DNA of 20,058 nt, from assembly GCA_017618515.1 (NCBI GenBank), contig JAFZUB010000103.1, positions 1 to 20,058 of the forward strand. Direction: 5' to 3'. Below, one piece after another: positions 8,182-14,947 of the stretch. A program made the translations under genes and the position numbers. This stretch comes from Bacteroidaceae bacterium. GTDB lineage: Bacteria > Bacteroidota > Bacteroidia > Bacteroidales > Bacteroidaceae. How positions within the stretch are numbered: the first letter of the stretch is position 1; every line of letters starts with the position of its first letter. The notes under the pieces were generated by a model, which made no database searches, was not told where the DNA came from, and was given only the letters and a program-made list of their open reading frames with translations.

Positions 8182-9869
8182 AAAAGAAATTCACCCTCAT
8201 CTTCGCGATGATGCTGGCAGCGACTTCGTTTGCTATTCAGCCCGAGAAAGTAAAGCCCGTCAAGAACATCATCCTTATGGTTACCGACGGCACGTCCATC
8301 AGCGCAGTAAGCACAGCGCGCTGGCTGAAAGTTTATCGCTCTGGTAGCGCAGCAAACCCCGTCACACTCAACATCGACCCGTGGCTATGCGGCTATGTGC
8401 GCACTTGCAACAGCGATGCACCCATCGGCGACTCCGCCCCCACCACTTCGTGCTATGTCACCGGCCACCTCAGCCGCTCGGCATACATCTCCACCTACCC
8501 CCCTTACAAAGGCGTTGACAACATAGAGCCCGTGGACTCCACCCTTGCCTACGCGCCCATGGCCTCTATCCTTGAGGCAGGTCGTCAGTTGCAGGGCAAG
8601 GCACTCGGCATGGTGTTTACCTGCCAGTATTGCCACGCCACTCCTGCCGACTGCTCCGCCCATTACTACAACCGCGGTGCTGAGCAACTGCTCGCCGACC
8701 AGGTGGTGCACAACGGCTTCGATGTATTAATCGGTGGTGGCAACTACTATCTCACTTCCGAGGGTGAGGCCTACCTGCGCAGCAACGGTACTAATGTTTA
8801 CCGCAACAACCTTGCGGGAATGCGCGCGGACAAGAGTAATAAAATGTGGGCACTCTATGGCGACGTCGATATGGACTACGACATCGACCGCAACCCCGAG
8901 GAGCAGCCTTCGCTGGCAGAGATGACCCGCACTGCCATCGACAAGCTCAGCAAGGACAAGGACGGATTCTTCCTTCTCGTGGAAGGCTCCAAGGTGGACT
9001 GGGCAGCTCACGCCAACGACCCTGCTGCACTCCCCAACGAGTTCCTCGCTTTTGATGAGGCATGCGGAGTAGCACTCGACTTCGCAAAGCGTGACGGCAA
9101 TACAGTAGTTGTTGTCGTGCCCGACCATGGCAACAGCGGCTTCAGCTTCGGCCGTCGCGATCTCGGCGACTATAGCCGCAAGAGTCTCAACACCCTCTTC
9201 AGTCAGGTAGATAAATTTAAGCGTACTGCCGATGGAATGGAGATGCTTATGAACCAGCAGCCTTATGACAGCCTGCGTAGTCTCTTCAAGCAGTATGAGG
9301 GCATCGACCTCACTCCCGAGGAATACAACCTACTCATCAACTGCAAGGATTATAAGCAGAGCCCCATCCCTGAGGATATGCGCAAGAGCGACAAGAGCTC
9401 GCCCCTCTATAGCAGCTATCTCTCTGGCATCATTACCAAGATTCTTACCAAATATACCCCCTTTGCTTGGACCACTGGCGGCCACACTGGCGAAGATGTA
9501 TTCCTCGCAGTCTATAACCCCAACAACCAGCGCCCCCTTGGTTACACCACCAATGTTCAGCTCGCCCATTACATCCAGAAGCTCTGGGGCATGTACGGCA
9601 AGATGGACGACTTCACCCGTCAGATTTTCGCGCGCCACAAGGAAGTATTTGCTGGTTATGACATGAACATCACCCACAGCGAGAAGGAGAACGTATGGCC
9701 TGTGCTCACCGTGAAGAATCCTGCTAACGGCAAGACTCTCACCGCCTATGCTTTCAGCAACATCATCGAGGTCAATGGTAAGCGCGAGCAGTTGCCGTCC
9801 GTCATTACCTATGTTGATCGCAACGATATGTTCTATCTTCCCAAGAATCTCGGTGACCGACTGAAGTAG
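8178..9869 (+). CDS. Secreted alkaline phosphatase (PhoA superfamily)
   Basis: This is a predicted periplasmic phosphomonoesterase using two zinc ions and one magnesium. The ATG at 8178 overlaps the argB stop and begins a clean signal peptide, MKKKFTLIFAMMLAATSFA, with cleavage near residue 19; the in-frame start 48 bases upstream would bury it. All active-site landmarks are present: D37 in VTDGTS, the nucleophile S86 in GDSAPTTSCYVTG (which aligns with E. coli D101-S102-A103), E269, D274 and H278 in the EGSKVDWAAH stretch, D316-H317 in VPDHGNSG, and H436 in GGHTGED. The total is 563 residues, longer than E. coli PhoA. Its place behind argB is odd for a secreted enzyme and suggests operon convenience rather than a shared pathway. 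Confidence 0.93.
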   Translation: MKKKFTLIFAMMLAATSFAIQPEKVKPVKNIILMVTDGTSISAVSTARWLKVYRSGSAANPVTLNIDPWLCGYVRTCNSDAPIGDSAPTTSCYVTGHLSRSAYISTYPPYKGVDNIEPVDSTLAYAPMASILEAGRQLQGKALGMVFTCQYCHATPADCSAHYYNRGAEQLLADQVVHNGFDVLIGGGNYYLTSEGEAYLRSNGTNVYRNNLAGMRADKSNKMWALYGDVDMDYDIDRNPEEQPSLAEMTRTAIDKLSKDKDGFFLLVEGSKVDWAAHANDPAALPNEFLAFDEACGVALDFAKRDGNTVVVVVPDHGNSGFSFGRRDLGDYSRKSLNTLFSQVDKFKRTADGMEMLMNQQPYDSLRSLFKQYEGIDLTPEEYNLLINCKDYKQSPIPEDMRKSDKSSPLYSSYLSGIITKILTKYTPFAWTTGGHTGEDVFLAVYNPNNQRPLGYTTNVQLAHYIQKLWGMYGKMDDFTRQIFARHKEVFAGYDMNITHSEKENVWPVLTVKNPANGKTLTAYAFSNIIEVNGKREQLPSVITYVDRNDMFYLPKNLGDRLK

Positions 9870-9887
9870 TAGAGCAAGAAGATTTTT

Positions 9888-9908
9888 CAATGCTCAATGT
9901 ACAATTAC
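9888..9908 (+). repeat. Heptamer array 2 (CAATGNN-like x3) spanning a start codon
   Basis: Three 7-base units lie end to end: CAATGCT, CAATGTA, CAATTAC. The ATG of the next gene (9890) lies inside the first unit, so the array encodes the N-terminal residues of that protein. Confidence 0.75.
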
Positions 9909-10432
9909 CGTTAGCTCTCTCTGAAGCTACAGCCCTTAAGACGTACGGAGCCGAAGTCAACGAATTGACGGCTCTTGCCTACACCCTGCGCCGCGGAAAA
10001 GATGGTAATCCCTTCCTGCGTTTCGCGGCGAGGGGTGAAGGAGGGTTGTTGGAGAGAGAACTTTTGCCCGTCAGGGTGTCGCGCTCAATGAGTGAACAGG
10101 ACGTGGAGCAGCTGAAGGTCTCGCTCCTCGCCCAGTGTAAAGAGAAGGGTGCCGTGCTTATCGGCCCCTTCATCAGTTCTGGCGAGCGGCGTATACTAAA
10201 AGCAGCGATGGAATCGGAGGTTTCCGTCATATTCCTTGCCCAGTTTGACATCAGCGACGAGAGCAAGGTGCCCCTTGTCCTTATGCCCGCTCTGCGCAAG
10301 GGACGCTGCCTGTTGCTCGCTCCATGGCCGCAGATGCCTGTAGAGAACTATTTCATGCGCAGTCGTTGCCAACTGCTCAATAAGATTACTGAAACTCTTG
10401 CAAACAGAAAAAACTCTCCCTCTTTTCTATAA
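9890..10432 (+). CDS. Uncharacterised 180-residue protein
   Basis: I do not recognise a named family with confidence. The ORF follows the alkaline phosphatase by 20 bases and has codon use like its neighbours. It has no signal peptide or membrane segment. Residues about 85-155 look like an alpha/beta nucleotide-binding-type fold: a beta strand and turn GAVLIGPFISSGERR, a helix, a second strand SVIFLAQFD, a third strand VPLVLMP, and a GRCLLLAPWP strand. The wording GxxxIGPFISxGE plus G-R-x-L-L-L-A-P-W recalls DprA/SLOG-like Rossmann segments and uncharacterised Bacteroidota proteins, but that is a weak resemblance. The first ATG, inside a heptamer array, is the only ATG near the front, so the exact start is less certain than the gene. 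Confidence 0.75.
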   Translation: MLNVQLPLALSEATALKTYGAEVNELTALAYTLRRGKDGNPFLRFAARGEGGLLERELLPVRVSRSMSEQDVEQLKVSLLAQCKEKGAVLIGPFISSGERRILKAAMESEVSVIFLAQFDISDESKVPLVLMPALRKGRCLLLAPWPQMPVENYFMRSRCQLLNKITETLANRKNSPSFL

Positions 10433-10505
10433 AAAAGAATTAGTCAAGAGCTAAACACAACTGTATTTACAACAGTCTTCTTATATTAAAAATTCTCTGC
10501 ATTGG

Positions 10506-10546
10506 TTTGGCCGTTTGCGGAAGTTGTGGTAATTTTGCACCGCAAA
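10506..10546 (+). promoter_or_regulatory. metK promoter with start-site dyad
   Basis: TTTG at 10506-10509 and TAATTTTG at 10530-10537 match the Bacteroidota -33 and -7 boxes with a 20-base gap. The -7 box continues as CACCGCAAA, giving the dyad TTTGC-ACC-GCAAA at the expected transcription start. The 14 bases at 10533-10546 are identical to those of the tRNA promoter at 165-178. The start would be near 10541-10545, leaving a leader of about 115 bases that holds the riboswitch. Confidence 0.75.
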
Positions 10547-10552
10547 GTTTAG

Positions 10553-10605
10553 AGGTGGACAGATTTGTGCTGATTGCAACCACTGGAAAAAATGCTAAAA
10601 CACGG
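10553..10605 (+). promoter_or_regulatory. SAM-II-type riboswitch in the metK leader
   Basis: This segment matches the SAM-II class (the metA motif, known from alphaproteobacteria and Bacteroidota) in order and sequence. Stem P1 forms from GGUGG (10554-10558) with CCACU (10580-10584). Loop 1 holds GAUUU, then AUUGCAA immediately before the 3' side of P1. Next comes the A-rich joining strand ending AAAUGCUAAAA (10590-10600). The pseudoknot forms from UUGUG (10565-10569) with CACGG (10601-10605), three Watson-Crick and two G-U pairs. GAUUU, AUUGCAA and GCUAAAA all occur in the SAM-II core sequence I know. It lies upstream of SAM synthetase, so negative feedback is expected. The start codon is about 53 bases beyond, so the expression platform is not obvious. 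Confidence 0.85.
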
Positions 10606-10658
10606 CTCTCTCTATCTTCTATACTGCGCTATGTTTAATTATTTATAAGGTATAAAAG

Positions 10659-11972
10659 ATGAGTTACTTATTTACTTCTGAATCCGTAAGTGAAGGCCAT
10701 CCCGACAAGGTGGCCGATCAGATAAGTGATGCCGTGCTTGACAAGTTGTTGGCTTACGATGAGCAGTCGCACGTAGCATGCGAAACTATGGTGACCACAG
10801 GTCAGGTGATTGTGGCGGGCGAGGTAAGCTCCGACGCTTATATCGACATCCCTTTGGTGGCGCGCGAGACCATCCGTCGCATTGGGTACACAAAGTCGGA
10901 ATACTACTTCGACGCCGACAGCTGCGGTGTGCTCAATGCCATACATGAGCAGAGCCAGGACATCAACCGCGGTGTGAAGCGTGAGACAGAGGAGGCGCAG
11001 GGCGCTGGTGACCAGGGCATGATGTTTGGCTATGCCACCAACGAGACGAAAGACTTTATGCCCCTGCCGCTGAGTCTGGCGCAGAAGATTATGCAGACTC
11101 TGGCTGCCATACGCAAGGAGGGTCGGGAGATGACTTACCTGCGTCCCGATTCCAAATGCCAGGTGACGGTGGAGTATAGCGACGAAGGCCGTCCACAGCG
11201 TGTAGCCACCATTGTGGTCAGCACGCAGCACGATGAGTTTATTACTAGCAATCAGTGTGGTGGCAGCCAGGAGAAGGCTGACGACCTGATGCAGCAGAAG
11301 ATTAAGCACGATGTCATGACAGTGCTGATGCCGCGCGTGCTCAGTGAGTTGAATGACCCCGAGGTGGCGCGTCTATTCGAAAAGGAGCCAAGCTACTTGG
11401 TCAATCCTACGGGTAAGTTTGTAATTGGAGGACCTGCCGGCGACACTGGCCTCACGGGCCGCAAAATTATTGTGGACACATACGGTGGCAAGGGAGCTCA
11501 CGGTGGCGGTGCCTTCTCAGGTAAAGACCCCAGCAAGGTGGACCGCTCTGCGGCATACGCTGCCCGCCATATTGCCAAGAATATGGTAGCTGCCGGTGTG
11601 GCCGACGAGATGCTCGTGCAACTGAGTTATGCCATTGGCAAGGCTGAGCCTGTGAGCGTGTATGTCAACACCTATGGCCGCAGCCACGTCAGCATGAGCG
11701 ACGGCGAGATTGCCGAGAAGGTGAAGAAACTCTTCAGCCTCACGCCCTGTGGCATCATTAGAGACCTGAAGCTGCGCAAACCTATCTACGAGGAAACGGC
11801 TGCCTATGGCCACATGGGACGCGAGCCCAAGAAAGTGGTGAAACATTTCAGTAGTCGCTACAATAACGGAGGCGCTGTCAACGGCCCCAAGGAAGTGGAC
11901 GTGGAGGTGGAGCTCTTCACATGGGAAAAACTCGACCGCGTAGAGGACATACGCAGGGAGTTTAAACTTTGA
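10659..11972 (+). CDS. metK: S-adenosylmethionine synthetase
   Basis: This enzyme makes S-adenosylmethionine from methionine and ATP in the cytoplasm. The 437 residues begin [20 protein letters not shown], with H14 and D16 in the conserved ATP site. Signature 1, [12 protein letters not shown], is at 115-126, and the glycine-rich signature GGGAFSGKD is at 282-290. It is slightly longer than the E. coli enzyme (384), with insertions near residues 195-225, as is common in Bacteroidota. AAGG at 10647-10650 ends 8 bases before the ATG and could serve as a weak ribosome site; it sits at the loop of a small AT hairpin (TTTATA at 10642-10647 with TATAAA at 10651-10656). The gene heads a cluster running to yidD. 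Confidence 0.97.
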   Translation: MSYLFTSESVSEGHPDKVADQISDAVLDKLLAYDEQSHVACETMVTTGQVIVAGEVSSDAYIDIPLVARETIRRIGYTKSEYYFDADSCGVLNAIHEQSQDINRGVKRETEEAQGAGDQGMMFGYATNETKDFMPLPLSLAQKIMQTLAAIRKEGREMTYLRPDSKCQVTVEYSDEGRPQRVATIVVSTQHDEFITSNQCGGSQEKADDLMQQKIKHDVMTVLMPRVLSELNDPEVARLFEKEPSYLVNPTGKFVIGGPAGDTGLTGRKIIVDTYGGKGAHGGGAFSGKDPSKVDRSAAYAARHIAKNMVAAGVADEMLVQLSYAIGKAEPVSVYVNTYGRSHVSMSDGEIAEKVKKLFSLTPCGIIRDLKLRKPIYEETAAYGHMGREPKKVVKHFSSRYNNGGAVNGPKEVDVEVELFTWEKLDRVEDIRREFKL

Positions 11973-11989
11973 ATGGTCAATCATAAAAG

Positions 11990-12526
11990 ATGAATATCTG
12001 TGTATTTTGCGCTTCAAGCGCACATATTGACGAGAAGTATATGCATGCCGCCCGTGAGATAGGACGGCTGTGCGCGGAGCACGGCTGGACTCTGGTTAAC
12101 GGTGCAGGCCGTGAGGGACTGATGGGCGCCACCAGCGACGGCTGCCAAGAGGCGGGCGGCAAGGTGGTGGGCATCATCCCACGCTTTATGGTAGTACGCG
12201 GATGGATGCGTCAGGGCCTCGACGAAGAGGTGATAGCCAAGGATATGGCTGAGCGCAAGCAGATGTTGCGCGATTGGGCTGACGCTGTGCTTGTGTTGCC
12301 CGGCGGACTGGGTACGATGGAGGAGATGTTTGAGACTATCACCCAGAAGCAGCTCGGCATGTTCAGCAAGCCTATCATCATCTTTAACCAAGACGGCTAC
12401 TACGACCTGCTGGTGGCGTGGCTGACTCATTGCCAGGAGGAGCATTTCCTGCGCTATGAGGGCGACAACAGCCTCTGGACTGTCGCCAACACTGTGGAGG
12501 AAATATTTAATAAGTTGACAAGTTGA
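11990..12526 (+). CDS. LOG-family (TIGR00730) nucleotide phosphoribohydrolase
   Basis: This 178-residue protein belongs to the lysine-decarboxylase-like LOG family. Its best-known activity is hydrolysis of cytokinin riboside monophosphates, or AMP in bacterial members, to free base and ribose 5-phosphate. The Rossmann opening MNICVFCASS is followed by NGAGREGLMG at about 38-47, a KVVGIIPRF strand, the conserved arginine/lysine in AERKQML, and the hallmark PGGLGTMEE. The motifs are complete. The physiological substrate is unknown, and a true lysine decarboxylase role is unlikely. It starts 17 bases after metK. Its last codons and stop lie in a direct repeat of AAGTTGAC. Confidence 0.9.
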   Translation: MNICVFCASSAHIDEKYMHAAREIGRLCAEHGWTLVNGAGREGLMGATSDGCQEAGGKVVGIIPRFMVVRGWMRQGLDEEVIAKDMAERKQMLRDWADAVLVLPGGLGTMEEMFETITQKQLGMFSKPIIIFNQDGYYDLLVAWLTHCQEEHFLRYEGDNSLWTVANTVEEIFNKLTS

Positions 12527-12527
12527 C
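12512..12527 (+). repeat. Direct repeat AAGTTGAC x2 across the LOG stop codon
   Basis: Two identical 8-base units lie end to end. They encode the C-terminal KLTS of the LOG protein and its TGA. The next start codon follows at 12529. The unit resembles the heptamer arrays elsewhere in the window but has a period of 8. Confidence 0.6.
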
Positions 12528-12528
12528 G

Positions 12529-13365
12529 ATGTACGATTCTCAAACTCTCTTCCCTTCGGACGGGGTGGGGGTAGACTCTCCATACTCATTGATGGCCGAC
12601 AAGCTAGGCTTCTTTAGCGGAAGCGAATGGGCGTGTCCGGATAGCGTGATGCGACTGGTGGGCGTCAGCGGTGAGCCAGTGCCTTACAGGCTGAGCAACG
12701 ATGTCTTTATCACGGTCACGTTGCTGGTGTGTCTGTTTGTCGCCTGCTTCGTGGTAGGTCGCTCTATGCATGCGCTGGGACTGCAGGCAAAGAGTTTCTT
12801 CCGGCTGCGTGACCGCAACGAAGATTTCTCGTTGAAATCGGAAAGCGAGGTGAAGGACCAGTTTTTTGTGATTCTGCTGGAGAGCGTGGTGATGAGTTTG
12901 CTGTTCGTATCTCTCTTTACGTTCGTTTCATCGAATCCTCAATTCTCAACTTTCAACTTTCAAATGTCCTACAAGGTTCTGTTGGTTGACCTGGGGATCA
13001 TGCTTGCATATTTTGCATATAAGTACGGGATGATACGCTTGTTTAACTGGACGTTTTTCAGGAGCGTGGAGCGCCAGACATGGATGCGTGGATACAATCT
13101 GATATCCTTTGGAAAGACTGTAGCATTGCTTGTCTTGTTAACGGTGATTTTATATACAAATTTGCCAAACTCAGTTTACATTTCAATCTTTGTTGCACTG
13201 CTGGGGGTGTTTGAATTGCTGGTATTATATAAGACTAAGCAAATCTTTTTCGGTTCCATCGTTGGCATAGTCCCAGCAATTTTGTACTTTTGCACACTGG
13301 AATTGCTACCCCTGCTGTTTTTGTGGGTAATTCTCGTGCAAACAAACAAAATTTTGTTGATTTAG
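12529..13365 (+). CDS. DUF4271 integral membrane protein
   Basis: This Bacteroidota-specific membrane protein has no known function; the family is recognised by its hydrophobic pattern and its place before hemD. Of 278 residues, the first 55 or so are soluble. Hydrophobic segments follow at about 58-77, 112-133, 148-170, 192-210, 216-235, 241-258 and 260-273, so six or seven passes. A charged loop (about 90-110) separates the first two. Residues 138-147, in a short loop between segments 2 and 3, are encoded by a heptamer repeat array and read PQFSTFNFQM. The ATG at 12529 is 2 bases after the LOG stop; a TTG at 12523 in the same frame is an alternative start. Confidence 0.82.
   Translation: MYDSQTLFPSDGVGVDSPYSLMADKLGFFSGSEWACPDSVMRLVGVSGEPVPYRLSNDVFITVTLLVCLFVACFVVGRSMHALGLQAKSFFRLRDRNEDFSLKSESEVKDQFFVILLESVVMSLLFVSLFTFVSSNPQFSTFNFQMSYKVLLVDLGIMLAYFAYKYGMIRLFNWTFFRSVERQTWMRGYNLISFGKTVALLVLLTVILYTNLPNSVYISIFVALLGVFELLVLYKTKQIFFGSIVGIVPAILYFCTLELLPLLFLWVILVQTNKILLI
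12940..12967 (+). repeat. Heptamer array 3 (CAAnnnT x4) inside the DUF4271 gene
   Basis: Four 7-base units lie end to end: CAATTCT, CAACTTT, CAACTTT, CAAATGT. The array is in coding sequence, in a predicted loop between membrane segments. Confidence 0.75.
13261..13292 (+). promoter_or_regulatory. Possible internal promoter for hemD-rnpA-yidD
   Basis: TACTTTTG at 13285-13292 matches TAnnTTTG, and its first 11 bases TACTTTTGCAC are identical to the tRNA promoter. GTTG at 13261-13264 is a three-of-four match to the -33 TTTG at the same 20-base gap seen for metK. It lies inside the DUF4271 coding region, about 97 bases before the hemD ATG, so it may be chance. Confidence 0.3.
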
Positions 13366-13389
13366 CCTGATTAGCTTATCTACATTGCG

Positions 13390-14127
13390 ATGATAAAGAA
13401 AATTCTTGTTTCTCAGCCTAAGCCCTCTTCTGCTAAGTCTCCTTATCTGGAGATAGCAAAGAAATATAGTGTTGACGTAGAGTTTTACTCGCTGATCCAA
13501 GTAGAGCGTTTAACCCCCAAGGAGATACGTGCACAGAAAGTGGACATCCTTAGCCACACGGCGGTGGTGTTTAACTCGAAGCAAGCTATCGACCATTTCT
13601 TTTCTTTGTGTAAAGACATGCGTATCAAGCTGCCTGACACGATGAAGTATTTCTTCATCTCGCAGCAGGTATCACTCTATGTGCAGCAGTATGTGCAGTA
13701 TCGCAAGCGCAAGATATTCTTCGGCAAGAGCGGTTTGCTGCCCGACCTCGTGGAGGTGATGCAAAAGCACAAGAAGGAGTCGTTTCTCATTCCCCAGAGC
13801 GATGTACACAACAAAGAGATTTCGCTCATGCTCGACAGCAAGGGTATACAGCATACTGACTGCGTGATGTATCGCACCATTAGCGCAGAGATAGACAAGA
13901 GTAAGCCCTTCGACTATGACATGATTGTGTTCTTCACTCCCAGCGGAGCGAAGTCGCTGGTGGATAATTTCCCTGACTATAATCAAGGCGACACGGTCTT
14001 TGCCTGCTTTGGAGAGAAGACTGCCAGCAAGCTGGAGGAGTTGGGTTTCCGCGTAGATATCAAGGCTGTGCAGGGAAAGGGTTTGTCAATGGCCGGCGAG
14101 ATAGACAACTATCTGGCTTCAAAATAA
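13390..14127 (+). CDS. hemD: Uroporphyrinogen-III synthase
   Basis: This enzyme closes hydroxymethylbilane with inversion of ring D to give uroporphyrinogen III for heme and corrinoids. The 245-residue protein has the two-lobed HemD pattern: KKILVSQPKP at the front, VVFNSKQAIDHFF, FFISQQV, the inter-lobe FLIPQSDVHNKEI, then FDYDMIVFFTPSGAKSLVDNF (the family FTPSG motif) and a late FGEKTASKLEELGF. HemD sequences are poorly conserved, so the call rests on these motifs and on the DUF4271-hemD-rnpA order. It is expected in the cytoplasm. No other heme gene is in the window. Confidence 0.88.
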   Translation: MIKKILVSQPKPSSAKSPYLEIAKKYSVDVEFYSLIQVERLTPKEIRAQKVDILSHTAVVFNSKQAIDHFFSLCKDMRIKLPDTMKYFFISQQVSLYVQQYVQYRKRKIFFGKSGLLPDLVEVMQKHKKESFLIPQSDVHNKEISLMLDSKGIQHTDCVMYRTISAEIDKSKPFDYDMIVFFTPSGAKSLVDNFPDYNQGDTVFACFGEKTASKLEELGFRVDIKAVQGKGLSMAGEIDNYLASK

Positions 14128-14140
14128 GGGCTGACAGCCA

Positions 14141-14551
14141 ATGTTTCGTTTTTCCAAGAGAGAGCGCATCTCTTCGCTCAAAGAGATAGAGAGTCTGTTT
14201 GAGCGCGGACATAGCAGCAGTGTGCAGTGCATGCCGCTACGTGCGGTGTGGCAAAGTTCTTCTTCTCAGCATACGGCTATGCCGGCAACGGAGCCTGCCA
14301 TAAAGGTTATGATGTCTGTAGCCAAGAAGCGCCTGCGCCATGCCGTGGATCGTAACCGTGCCAAGCGGCAGATGAGGGAGGCTTACCGCCTGCATCATCG
14401 GCAGCTTACTGAGGCTGTTGCGGCTCGGGGACTCCAATTGCATATCGCTTTTGTATGGCAGAGTGAAGGGCCGGAGCCTACGGAACGTGTCTTTGAGGCT
14501 ATGCGTAGAGTGCTTGAGACAATAAGAAAGAAAATAGAAGTTCAAGGATGA
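14141..14551 (+). CDS. rnpA: Ribonuclease P protein component
   Basis: This protein binds the RNase P RNA and helps it remove 5' leaders from precursor tRNAs. It is 136 residues and strongly basic. The family RNR motif is clear, with K62-K63-R-L-R-H-A-V-D-R71-N72-R73-A-K-R76. The N-terminal [20 protein letters not shown] is also typical. A segment at about 36-54 ([14 protein letters not shown]) is a low-complexity insertion compared with short family members. It starts 13 bases after hemD, and its TGA overlaps the yidD ATG. The usual partner rpmH is not adjacent, as is common in this phylum. Confidence 0.95.
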   Translation: MFRFSKRERISSLKEIESLFERGHSSSVQCMPLRAVWQSSSSQHTAMPATEPAIKVMMSVAKKRLRHAVDRNRAKRQMREAYRLHHRQLTEAVAARGLQLHIAFVWQSEGPEPTERVFEAMRRVLETIRKKIEVQG

Positions 14552-14796
14552 AGGTTCCTTATTTTATAAAGAAGATTTCTGCAGCGTTTTCGTGGTTGCT
14601 TATTTTGCCTATACGCTTTTATCAGAAGTGTATCTCCCCGCTCATGCCTTCTTCTTGCCGCTTCACCCCCACCTGCTCGCAGTATGCCGTGGAAGCTCTG
14701 CGTAAGCATGGCCCACTGAAGGGGATGTATCTTGCCATACGTCGTATACTGCGTTGCCATCCCTGGGGTGGCAGTGGTTACGATCCAGTACCGTGA
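14548..14796 (+). CDS. yidD: Membrane protein insertion efficiency factor YidD
   Basis: This small 82-residue protein is associated with the inner membrane and aids YidC-dependent insertion. The family signature is complete: a hydrophobic amphipathic N-terminus, [20 protein letters not shown], then [16 protein letters not shown], the late [17 protein letters not shown], and three conserved cysteines. The ATG overlaps the rnpA stop (ATGA), so translation is coupled. It is the last gene of the metK cluster; a heptamer array follows five bases after its stop. Confidence 0.96.
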   Translation: MKVPYFIKKISAAFSWLLILPIRFYQKCISPLMPSSCRFTPTCSQYAVEALRKHGPLKGMYLAIRRILRCHPWGGSGYDPVP

Positions 14797-14800
14797 TACA

Positions 14801-14828
14801 GTTTATGGTTTACGGTTTATTGTTTATA
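14801..14828 (+). repeat. Heptamer array 4 (GTTTAYN x4) after yidD
   Basis: Four 7-base units lie end to end: GTTTATG, GTTTACG, GTTTATT, GTTTATA. Read on the other strand the core is TAAAC, the same family as the TAACC arrays at argB and at the lipoprotein gene. A G-rich run (GGGGAGGGG) follows. Confidence 0.85.
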
Positions 14829-14904
14829 GGGGAGGGGAAAGATTAAAAAGTCTTTAATTCTACGTTTTGCCCTGCAGGGAATAGGCTGTTTGAGTTATTT
14901 GTTG

Positions 14905-14912
14905 TAATTTTG
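14905..14912 (+). promoter_or_regulatory. Promoter -7 box for the GH3-lipoprotein-DUF3108 unit
   Basis: TAATTTTG fully matches TAnnTTTG and continues as CAAA, so TTTGCAAA forms a short palindrome. It is 35 bases upstream of the GH3 ATG. No TTTG sits at the expected -33 distance; TTTG at 14889-14892 is too close. Confidence 0.6.
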
Positions 14913-14947
14913 CAAACAATTATTCCTCTAAACTCATAAACTACACC

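Noticed and set aside
14870..14879. CCCTGCAGGG palindrome before the GH3 promoter
   Set aside because: Ten-base palindromes are expected by chance at this scale, and it has no repeat or U-tract nearby.
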